From Hyphomonadaceae bacterium (GTDB lineage Bacteria > Pseudomonadota > Alphaproteobacteria > Caulobacterales > Hyphomonadaceae): a DNA stretch of 5,291 nt. Below, piece after piece: positions 1 to 4,545 of this stretch (position 1 is the stretch's first letter; each line of letters starts with the position of its first letter). Made by a program: the position numbers and the translations under genes. Location of the stretch: the NCBI GenBank assembly GCA_030696545.1, contig JAUYSA010000105.1, forward strand, positions 1-5,291, written 5' to 3'. The notes under the pieces are model-generated. The model did no database searches. It was not told where the DNA came from and worked only from the letters and a program-made list of their open reading frames with translations.

Positions 1-2
1 TC

Positions 3-425
3 TGGCTGACAGCGATGCTGCGCGCGTTTGCAGAGCTGGTGCGAAACGTCGTCTCAACTCTCCAGATGAGCTGGTCCACCCTCACGCGTGATTGGCACAC
101 GCATGAGGATGATCCGGCTCTGCCCCGAGAGACGAACGACATCCACAGCAAGGAAACCCAATCAGCCCTCATGCTGAGGAGCGCAGCAAAGCTGCGCGTC
201 TCGAAGCACGAGGGCGTGCTCACGCATGCCAGCCACAAGCTGCAGCAACGCGCACACTCCAACCACCGCGCACCACCCTCACTCCGCTCATCCCGACGAA
301 AGTCGGGACCCAGAGCATCAAGGGTGATCTGCATTGAATCAGGCCTGCCAGCGCAGCCCTGGATCCCGGCTTGCGCCGGGATGAGCGGACTTGTCAGTCC
401 GCCAAACAAAAACGCGGCCGCCTAG
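3..425 (+). CDS. possible 3' end of an unrecognised gene, read through repeats (doubtful)
   Basis: This frame is open from the left window edge to the TAG at 423-425; the first ATG inside the window is at 15. The first 55 or so codons have coding-like third-position GC and a natural-looking composition, with a possible amphipathic helix followed by an acidic segment (WHTHEDDPALPRE). From about position 166 on, the frame translates palindromic repeats and the stop falls within the loop of the minus-strand terminator, so that part is very unlikely to be ancestral protein. Either a real gene lost its own stop when a repeat inserted, or the entire frame is spurious. No family was recognised and no ribosome binding site precedes the ATG at 15. 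Kept only as a low-confidence candidate. Confidence 0.2.
   Translation, partial: WLTAMLRAFAELVRNVVSTLQMSWSTLTRDWHTHEDDPALPRETNDIHSKETQSALMLRSAAKLRVSKHEGVLTHASHKLQQRAHSNHRAPPSLRSSRRKSGPRASRVICIESGLPAQPWIPACAGMSGLVSPPNKNAAA
80..108. repeat. 10-bp-stem hairpin (palindrome)
   Basis: The arms CCTCA-c-GCGTG (80-90) and CACGC-a-TGAGG (98-108) pair perfectly except for one C/A mismatch, around the 7-nt loop ATTGGCA (91-97). There is no T-run on either side, so an intrinsic terminator is unlikely. It resembles the palindrome at 166-214 in starting with CCTCA and ending in an A/G-rich GAGG arm, but I cannot say that they belong to one family. It may be a repeat element or a gene-end hairpin: the frame-2 stop TGA lies at 89-91. 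Confidence 0.5.
166..214. repeat. 49-nt imperfect palindrome, REP-like interspersed repeat
   Basis: The outer arms CCCTC-a-TGCT (166-175) and AGCA-c-GAGGG (205-214) pair, as do the inner arms GCGCAGC (181-187) and GCTGCGC (191-197) around an AAA loop. The two stems are separated by an asymmetric internal loop (GAGGA against GTCTCGA). The layout 'CCTCAtgCTGAGGAGC ... TCTCGAAGCAcGAGG' is, from general knowledge, that of abundant intergenic palindromes in alphaproteobacterial genomes. The family assignment is from memory and has not been searched. When translated it gives the LRSAAKLRVSKHEG peptide often seen in spurious hypothetical proteins. Confidence 0.7.
281..313 (+). repeat. REP-like element, copy 1 (forward)
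   Basis: This is a 33-nt unit with the hairpin TCCCGAC (291-297), loop GAAA (298-301) and GTCGGGA (302-308). Aligned with the reverse complement of 359-391 it matches at 28 of 33 positions. One substitution pair (A296/T303 here, G/C in the other copy) is compensatory and keeps the stem intact. The 'TCATCCCG...CGGGA(T/C)CCAG' form is typical of REP elements scattered through alphaproteobacterial intergenic DNA (general knowledge). Confidence 0.75.
359..391 (-). repeat. REP-like element, copy 2 (inverted)
   Basis: This is the inverted partner of the element at 281-313, separated from it by 45 bp. The stem is ATCCCGGC (363-370), loop TTGC (371-374), GCCGGGAT (375-382), a perfect 8-bp stem that is one pair longer than in copy 1. 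It runs directly into a second small hairpin (385-402), which copy 1 lacks. Head-to-head pairs of REP units recall BIME-type composite elements. No REP-associated transposase lies in the window. Confidence 0.75.
385..402. repeat. small hairpin joined to the REP element
   Basis: GCGGAC (385-390) and GTCCGC (397-402) form a 6-bp stem with a 6-nt loop. It overlaps the end of the REP copy and abuts the T-tract of the minus-strand terminator. It may be part of a longer repeat unit or a chance palindrome. Confidence 0.45.
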
Positions 426-434
426 GCGACCGCG
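404..434 (-). terminator. intrinsic terminator of the carboxyltransferase gene
   Basis: Read on the minus strand, CGCGG-t-CGCC, a TA loop, GGCG-g-CCGCG form a stem of 9 pairs with one mismatch (413-434), followed at once by TTTTTGTTT (complement of 404-412). It lies 47 nt past the TAG of the carboxyltransferase gene. On the plus strand there is no T-run after the stem, so it should act in one direction only. Confidence 0.8.
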
Positions 435-481
435 CTCAAAACCAAACCCATCTCAACTCGCTCACCAGCGAGAACGCGCCC

Positions 482-2029
482 CTATGGCCGCATCCCAAAA
501 CTCCGCGGCCCCGTCTTCAGCACGCGATAGGCATGGTGCACGAAGTCCACCACCAGCGGCCGCGTATCGCGTGGGTCAATGATCTCCTCCGCGATAAACG
601 CTTCCGCCGTCCGGAACGGCGAGCGCATCGCCTCGAACTTGCGATAGAGCTCCTTAAGCTCCGCCTCCGGATCGGCCGAGCCTTCAAGCTGCCGCTTGTA
701 AGCTGCCTCGATTCCGCCAGCCATCGGCAAGCTGCCCCAATCCCCAGACGGCCAGCAATACCGCCACCGTGTCCGCGTCGGATTGAACATCGCGCTGCCG
801 GCAAGCCCATAAGCCTTGCGGATCACCACGGGCAATATCGGCACCTGCGTCTGATAGACCGCCGCCATAGCCCGCACGCCCTTGCGCGTCACGCCCGATT
901 TCTCGTGCTTCACGCCCACCGCAAAACCGGGGCAGTCGACGAAGTGGATGATCGGCAGGTGAAACGTATCCGCCAGATCGAAATGCCTCACGACCTTGTC
1001 GCACGCGTCCGCCGTCCACGCGCCATCCAGGAAAAACGGATCGCCCGCGAGGATCGCCACCGGATGACCATCGATCCGCGCCAGCCCCGTCACGACCTGC
1101 CGCCCCCACAGCGCACCTATTTCAAAGAACGATCCCTTGTCGCAAACCGCCTCGATGATCTTCCGCGGCATGTAAGGCGTCTTGCCGTCCTTCGGTACGA
1201 TATCGATCAGGAAGTCTTCCTTCCGCTTCGGATCGTCATCGCTCCTGATAACCGGCGGCAGCTCTTCGACATTCGCGGGCAGGTAGGACAGAAACCGCCG
1301 CGCCTGTGCGAATGCTTCGTGCTCGGAGTTCACGACGTTATCGACAACGCCATTTCGACCGTTGATCTCCCAGCCGCCCAGCCCCTCCTTGTCGATGTCC
1401 TCGCCGATCGCCTTCGCCACAGGCGGCCCCGCCACGAATACCTGGCTCAAGCCTTTCACCATCACCGAGAAATGGCTCGCCGCCACACGTCCCGCGCCCA
1501 GCCCCGCGCAAGGCCCCAGCGCCAGCGCCACAACCGGCGCCCGCGCCATGTTGGCGACCAGCCATTCCCACGCCGGCGTGGTCGGAATGTAAGTCCGCGG
1601 ATTGGCCTCCATCGATTTCACCGAGCCACCGCCGCCCGTGCCGTCGACCATCCTCACGATCGGCATTCCGTACTCATTGGCCATCTGCTCGGCCATCAGC
1701 ATCTTGCCTGCGATCGAAGCATCCGAAGCGCCACCGCGCACGGTAAAGTCGTCGCCCAGGATCACAGCCGGCCTGCCGTCCAGCGTGGCGCGTCCGAATA
1801 CCATCGTCGCCGGCAGGAATTCCGCGATCGCCTCGTCCGGCCCATAGCTGGCCTTGCCTGCGATCTTGCCCACCTCGTGAAAGCTTCCGGGGTCCGCCAG
1901 AAACGCGATCCGTTCCCGCACCGTCAGCTTGCCCTGGGAGCGCTGCCGGGCAACGCGCTCCTCGCCGCCCATCTGCTCGGCGAGCCGCTCCCGCTCACGC
2001 AGTTCCTCGATGTGGCTTTTCCAGCTCAT
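482..2029 (-). CDS. acyl-CoA carboxylase carboxyltransferase (beta) subunit
   Basis: Complete 515-aa protein of the biotin-dependent carboxyltransferase family (propionyl-/methylcrotonyl-/acetyl-CoA carboxylase beta type, usually about 500-540 aa). It would move CO2 from carboxybiotin to an acyl-CoA in the cytoplasm. Two crotonase-like halves are visible. In the N half are LTVRERI (35-41), the glycine-rich DGTGGGGS (129-136) and the oxyanion loop GPCAGLGAG (172-180). In the C half are DCPGF (365-369), RKAYGLAGSAMF (404-415, with the usual A-Y-G) and IDPRDTRP (484-491). The segment WPSGDWGSLPMAGGIEAAY (426-444) differs from the usual WPxAxxxVMGxxGA and marks a divergent subfamily, so the substrate is uncertain. 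The ATG is preceded by GGGAGG at 4 nt. The gene stands alone: no biotin carboxylase or biotin carrier gene is present, so its partner must be elsewhere. It ends in a clear terminator. Confidence 0.93.
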   Translation of the reverse strand: MSWKSHIEELRERERLAEQMGGEERVARQRSQGKLTVRERIAFLADPGSFHEVGKIAGKASYGPDEAIAEFLPATMVFGRATLDGRPAVILGDDFTVRGGASDASIAGKMLMAEQMANEYGMPIVRMVDGTGGGGSVKSMEANPRTYIPTTPAWEWLVANMARAPVVALALGPCAGLGAGRVAASHFSVMVKGLSQVFVAGPPVAKAIGEDIDKEGLGGWEINGRNGVVDNVVNSEHEAFAQARRFLSYLPANVEELPPVIRSDDDPKRKEDFLIDIVPKDGKTPYMPRKIIEAVCDKGSFFEIGALWGRQVVTGLARIDGHPVAILAGDPFFLDGAWTADACDKVVRHFDLADTFHLPIIHFVDCPGFAVGVKHEKSGVTRKGVRAMAAVYQTQVPILPVVIRKAYGLAGSAMFNPTRTRWRYCWPSGDWGSLPMAGGIEAAYKRQLEGSADPEAELKELYRKFEAMRSPFRTAEAFIAEEIIDPRDTRPLVVDFVHHAYRVLKTGPRSFGMRP

Positions 2030-2033
2030 GTGG

Positions 2034-2039
2034 CCTCCC
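2034..2039 (-). promoter_or_regulatory. ribosome binding site of the carboxyltransferase gene
   Basis: GGGAGG on the minus strand, 4 nt before the ATG at 2027-2029. The spacing is slightly short but the match is strong, and it supports this start. Confidence 0.7.
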
Positions 2040-2061
2040 GCCCGCCAACCCTAGCGGCAGG

Positions 2062-2083
2062 AAAGCGGCTCCGCGAGCGCTTT
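2062..2083. promoter_or_regulatory. dyad/hairpin between divergent genes
   Basis: AAAGC (2062-2066), a bulged G, GCTC (2068-2071), loop CGC, GAGC (2075-2078) and GCTTT (2079-2083) give nine pairs. One more T follows on the plus strand. It sits 32 nt upstream of the carboxyltransferase ATG, so it would lie in that gene's leader or promoter. It could be an operator, a leader hairpin or chance. Confidence 0.3.
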
Positions 2084-2147
2084 TCAGGCCTTCGCCCACG
2101 GTTGCACCGCGCCTCGCAACGCGCGACAAAGGACCAACCCATCTCCC

Positions 2148-2153
2148 AAGGAG
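2148..2153 (+). promoter_or_regulatory. ribosome binding site of the SCP2 gene
   Basis: AAGGAG, 6 nt before the ATG at 2160. The ideal spacing fixes the start. Confidence 0.8.
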
Positions 2154-2159
2154 CCAGAC

Positions 2160-2462
2160 ATGGATCTCAACGACATCACCGCAAAAGTGCAGGCTGCTCT
2201 CGCTGGCGGCACGGGCTTCGACAAGAAGGTCAAGTTCGACTTCGGTTCGGTCGGCAAACTCCTGATTGACGGCGCGGCTGGCAAGGCCTCGAACGAAGAC
2301 GGCGCAGCTGACGCAACCGTCACCGTCGGCTTCGACGACTTCCTCAAGCTCGCCCAGGGCGCGCTCGACCCGACGATGGCCTTCATGCAGGGCAAGCTGA
2401 AAGTCGCCGGCGACATGGGCGTCGCGATGAAGCTTCAGTCGCTGTTCTCGAAACTCAAGTAA
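2160..2462 (+). CDS. SCP2 sterol-binding domain protein (lipid carrier)
   Basis: Complete 100-aa protein consisting of a single SCP2 (sterol carrier protein 2) domain, the normal size for stand-alone bacterial members. The C-terminal half carries the family pattern: alternating strand ADATVTVGFDDFLKL (50-64), then GALDPTMAFMQGKLKVAGD (67-85) and a final amphipathic helix (88-99). SCP2 folds form a hydrophobic tunnel that binds acyl chains, acyl-CoAs or sterols. The bacterial ligand is generally unknown and none can be read from the sequence. There is no signal peptide, so it should be cytoplasmic. It is the first gene of a two-gene unit, its TAA lying 5 nt before the ATG of the lipase-like hydrolase, which suggests shared transcription and related roles in lipid handling. 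It is divergent from an acyl-CoA carboxyltransferase. Confidence 0.93.
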   Translation: MDLNDITAKVQAALAGGTGFDKKVKFDFGSVGKLLIDGAAGKASNEDGAADATVTVGFDDFLKLAQGALDPTMAFMQGKLKVAGDMGVAMKLQSLFSKLK

Positions 2463-2467
2463 GACGA

Positions 2468-3442
2468 ATGGGCGACGGCGCCTCGCAACAAGAGGCCGGC
2501 GCGGCCAAGCCCGACCTTGTTCTCCTGCCGGACAATCCCCCGCCGCAAGGCGCGGAAGTTATCTGGTATGAGGGCAAGGGCGGGATGCGCCTGCGAATGC
2601 TTTATTCGCCCGAGCCCAAGGACAATGGCGTCAAGACGCGTGGCCTCGCGATCGTCTGTCCAGGCCGCGGCGAATTCATCGAGAAGTATTTCGAGGTTGC
2701 TCGCGATCTGCAAGAGCGCGGCTTCGCTGTCGCGATCTTCGACTGGCCGGGGCAGGGACTGTCAGAACGCCAGCTCAAGAATCCGCTCGCCGGTCACATC
2801 AAGAATTTCGACTGGTATGTCGAAGCACTGATGCGCGGCCTCGCGAAGATCGAGCGGCGCGCGCCGAAGACGTGGGTGCTTCTCTCGCATTCAATGGGCG
2901 GCGCGATCGCGCTCGAAGCCCTCCGCGCACGGCGCCTCACTGTAGCGGCCGCTGCATTCTCGGCCCCGATGTGGGGCATCCCGATCTGGTTCTTCCAGCG
3001 CTGGTACGGTCGCACGATGCGCGCGATCGGCGCAGGCGCCATGCAGGCCCGGCCGCCCCAGCCGGACGAAACATTCGAGAACAACCAGCTCACCCACTAC
3101 GAGCCGCGCTGGCAACTTTTCCGCCGTCTGATTGAAGCTGATCCAAGGCTGGCGCTAGGCGAGCCGACAATCGCATGGTTGGTGTCGTCGCTGAATGCGT
3201 TCCGCGCCCTGTTCGCGCCGAACGCGCTCAATCACCTGCGCGATCTTCCGGTTCTGGTCGCCATCGCGTCGGAAGAAACGATCGTCAAGAAATCAGCCCA
3301 GCGAAAACTGGCGCGGAATTTCCAGGCCGGGAAAGTCATCAACGTGCAGGGCGCCGGGCACGAGATCCTGATGGAAACCGACGAACGCCGCGATCAGTTC
3401 TGGAAAGCGTTCGAGGAGATGTGCCGCAAGGCGAACGTGTGA
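2468..3442 (+). CDS. alpha/beta hydrolase, lysophospholipase L2 / monoacylglycerol lipase-like
   Basis: Complete 324-aa serine hydrolase of the Hydrolase_4 group. Visible landmarks: the oxyanion-strand segment CPGRGEF (64-70), FDWPGQGLSE (91-100), the nucleophile elbow SHSMGG with Ser142 as nucleophile, and the terminal GAGHEIL with His298 as catalytic base. The acid position after the strand PVLVAIA is Glu270 (SEETIV), where most relatives have Asp. A non-Gly residue before HSMGG, a Glu acid and the GxxHEIL ending fit the PldB-like branch, as I recall it. Likely substrates are lysophospholipids or monoacylglycerols. There is no signal peptide. The upstream ribosome binding site is weak, and the ATG is only 5 nt after the SCP2 stop, so translational coupling is likely. 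Its stop is 6 nt from the convergent membrane-protein stop. Confidence 0.88.
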   Translation: MGDGASQQEAGAAKPDLVLLPDNPPPQGAEVIWYEGKGGMRLRMLYSPEPKDNGVKTRGLAIVCPGRGEFIEKYFEVARDLQERGFAVAIFDWPGQGLSERQLKNPLAGHIKNFDWYVEALMRGLAKIERRAPKTWVLLSHSMGGAIALEALRARRLTVAAAAFSAPMWGIPIWFFQRWYGRTMRAIGAGAMQARPPQPDETFENNQLTHYEPRWQLFRRLIEADPRLALGEPTIAWLVSSLNAFRALFAPNALNHLRDLPVLVAIASEETIVKKSAQRKLARNFQAGKVINVQGAGHEILMETDERRDQFWKAFEEMCRKANV

Positions 3443-3448
3443 ACGCGC

Positions 3449-4057
3449 CTAGTGCAGCAGCGGGTGCGTATCGTCCCCGGTCCGGTTCAGCAGGCGCGTA
3501 AGCGACGAAGACAGCGTGCGGTTCGATTGCGTGAGGCGGCGCTGGCGGAAAGTCTTGTTCTCTTCACGCGTCAGCGCGCCGATCGAAGCAGCTTCGTCTT
3601 CCGGAGTTTCATCGCCCGCAAACACATAGGCCGCGACGCCGTCGCGCTGCGCGAACTGTTCCATCAGCTTCCGGGCGGTCTGCTCCGGCGTAGGTCCCCG
3701 CAGCGCCCGTCGGATCAGCCAGACCGCGCCATAAAGCGCCACACCAACGATGACGAGTGCGATCAGCGCCGTGTTGCCTGCGTTGACAATGCTAGAGCTT
3801 GCCGAGCGGATGAATTCGGTGGTCGCACCCATCAGCGCCTCGTTTTGCATGGTGGGCAAAATGGCCGCCCCAAGCGCAACGCAGCCAATGCGAATCGGCC
3901 ATTTCCAGCGGCGCTCAACCTTGAGCTTGGTTTCGGTGCGGAAAAGGTCCTGCCGCGCTTCCTTGAGCATGTCGTCGTGCTGACGCGCGAGGCTGAGCAC
4001 TTCAACCACAAGCTGCGGCTCAAGCGTAACGGGTCCGGTACCAGCGCGGGGTCTCAT
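3449..4057 (-). CDS. unrecognised membrane protein with two transmembrane helices
   Basis: Complete 202-aa protein of no family I recognise. An N-terminal charged, probably helical stretch (15-52, with alternating acidic and basic residues) precedes a hydrophobic segment at about 54-70 (PIRIGCVALGAAILPTM). An extramembrane link of about 25 residues leads to a second helix at about 96-116 (TALIALVIVGVALYGAVWLI), followed by a positive RRALR. The C-terminal 80 residues are soluble, with an acidic patch (GDETPEDEAASIG) and then a basic, Ser/Thr-rich tail. By the positive-inside rule both ends face the cytoplasm. An in-frame ATG 10 codons upstream (4085-4087) lacks a ribosome binding site, whereas this ATG (4055-4057) has AGGGAGGG at 4 nt, so this start is preferred. 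The gene stands alone and converges on the hydrolase gene with 6 nt between stops. Confidence 0.8.
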   Translation of the reverse strand: MRPRAGTGPVTLEPQLVVEVLSLARQHDDMLKEARQDLFRTETKLKVERRWKWPIRIGCVALGAAILPTMQNEALMGATTEFIRSASSSIVNAGNTALIALVIVGVALYGAVWLIRRALRGPTPEQTARKLMEQFAQRDGVAAYVFAGDETPEDEAASIGALTREENKTFRQRRLTQSNRTLSSSLTRLLNRTGDDTHPLLH

Positions 4058-4060
4058 TTG

Positions 4061-4069
4061 TCCCTCCCT
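4061..4069 (-). promoter_or_regulatory. ribosome binding site deciding the membrane-protein start
   Basis: AGGGAGGGA on the minus strand, about 4 nt from the ATG at 4055-4057. It lies within the codons of the longer reading (…REGQ…), a usual sign that the longer start is wrong. Confidence 0.75.
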
Positions 4070-4138
4070 GATGTCCGGGTTTGCCATCGACGCGTCTAGG
4101 CCGCGGCGGGCCGGACAACATGAGAGATAATGAAGAGT

Positions 4139-4156
4139 GGCGGAAAAGGTTCCGCC
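4139..4156 (-). terminator. terminator-like hairpin after the TerB-like gene
   Basis: GGCGGAA (4139-4145), loop AAGG, TTCCGCC (4150-4156): a perfect 7-bp stem just 6 nt past the minus-strand TGA at 4163. The downstream minus-strand sequence is T-rich in patches (ACTCTTCATTATCTCTC) but lacks a clean T-run, so termination efficiency is doubtful. The stem is nearly as good on the plus strand. Confidence 0.45.
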
Positions 4157-4162
4157 CGGATT

Positions 4163-4528
4163 TCAATACTTCTGGGCGTCCAGTTCCAGCGCTTCAGCAA
4201 GCGCTCTGACAGCCACGTTTTCCTGGGCTTCCAGCTTGCCGTCGGCCACCACCGCAGCCTGGGCAACCCGCATCATCAGCGCCTTGTCTGCCTCCGAAGT
4301 GATCTCTGTACGGATCGCCAGAAGCGCCGTTCCGAAGCTCTGCGTCGCATGAACCTCGCGGGAGGCCTGCGCCCACGCATCCGCAATCTCGGCATGGCCG
4401 AATACGCCAAGCGTCGCATCATGGCTCGCGATCTTTGCAAAGCGTTGCTGCTCGGCCGGCGCCGTGTTGCCGTCTGAATACGACACCATGGCGAAGGCGC
4501 GTGCTGCGTTGAGGAGAACGGGGGTCAT
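4163..4528 (-). CDS. TerB-like (tellurite-resistance TerB family) protein
   Basis: Complete 121-aa, probably all-helical cytoplasmic protein. The last third carries the TerB-type pattern of a helix, an acidic DG turn and a glutamate: AAVVADGKLEAQENVAVRAL, with D96-G97 and E103. The N-terminal third repeats the spacing: YSDGNTAPAEQQRF, with D19-G20 and E26. Such DGxxxxxE pairs in TerB-like domains are thought to bind metal. The family name comes from tellurite resistance, but most members have no proven role, and none of the other ter genes is present here. A longer in-frame reading from 4648 overlaps the upstream phosphatase gene by over 100 nt and is rejected. The ATG at 4526-4528 has AGGAAG 6 nt upstream and lies 17 nt after the phosphatase stop, so the two genes form an operon. 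Confidence 0.75.
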   Translation of the reverse strand: MTPVLLNAARAFAMVSYSDGNTAPAEQQRFAKIASHDATLGVFGHAEIADAWAQASREVHATQSFGTALLAIRTEITSEADKALMMRVAQAAVVADGKLEAQENVAVRALAEALELDAQKY

Positions 4529-4534
4529 GGTGGA

Positions 4535-4540
4535 CTTCCT
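4535..4540 (-). promoter_or_regulatory. ribosome binding site deciding the TerB-like start
   Basis: AGGAAG on the minus strand, 6 nt before the ATG at 4526-4528, within the 17-nt gap after the phosphatase stop. It supports the shorter 121-aa reading. Confidence 0.7.
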
Positions 4541-4545
4541 GTGAA

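Larger units (their letters stand above)
1..403. other. repeat-rich region without a confirmed gene
   Basis: This stretch lies beyond the 3' end of the carboxyltransferase gene and is dominated by palindromic repeats, listed separately. Three + frames were examined at the left edge. Frame 1 stops at 7-9. Frame 2 stops at 89-91, inside the first hairpin. Frame 3 stays open from position 3 to the TAG at 423-425. The frame-3 stretch up to about position 170 has G or C at roughly 70% of third positions and gives a plausible helical peptide (LTAMLRAFAELVRNVV). After that the frame simply translates the repeats (for example PWIPACAGMSG from the REP element), which is typical of spurious ORFs. A minus-strand frame across about 1-140 is also open and shares the same GC-rich codon position, so strand cannot be settled. 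The region may hold the tail of a gene entering from the left, but I cannot confirm it. Confidence 0.6.
2030..2159. promoter_or_regulatory. divergent intergenic region, promoters for both directions
   Basis: These 130 bp separate the starts of the minus-strand carboxyltransferase and plus-strand SCP2 genes and must hold at least one promoter for each unless a promoter lies inside the neighbouring gene. I see no convincing -35/-10 pair. The best plus-strand candidate is TTGCAC (2102-2107) with a 17-nt spacer to GACAAA (2125-2130), which is a poor -10. A dyad at 2062-2083 is the only structured element. Confidence 0.5.

Noticed and set aside
97..115. ACACGCATGAGGATGATCC, which recalls the MS2 phage coat-protein hairpin
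   Set aside because: The sequence does not form that hairpin. The bases belong to the 80-108 palindrome instead.
1..403. Possible CRISPR array or structured ncRNA gene
   Set aside because: The repeats are palindromes of different families without regular spacers. I recognised no tmRNA, 4.5S, 6S or RNase P features.
371..2269. 632-aa open frame on the plus strand across the whole carboxyltransferase gene
   Set aside because: It is antisense to a gene with clear family motifs, is extremely rich in Arg, His and Pro, starts within a REP element and runs into the SCP2 gene. It is a GC-driven shadow frame.
2448..2462. SKLK at the C-terminus of the SCP2 protein, resembling the peroxisomal SKL signal of eukaryotic SCP2
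   Set aside because: The last residue is Lys, so SKL is not terminal. Gene structure and context are bacterial.
4085..4087. Upstream ATG for the membrane protein (212-aa reading)
   Set aside because: No ribosome binding site, and the extra codons contain the strong one that serves the ATG at 4055-4057.
3452..4099. 215-aa plus-strand frame opposite the membrane-protein gene
   Set aside because: Arg-rich composition, no ribosome binding site, and the opposite frame has two clear membrane helices and a strong ribosome binding site.
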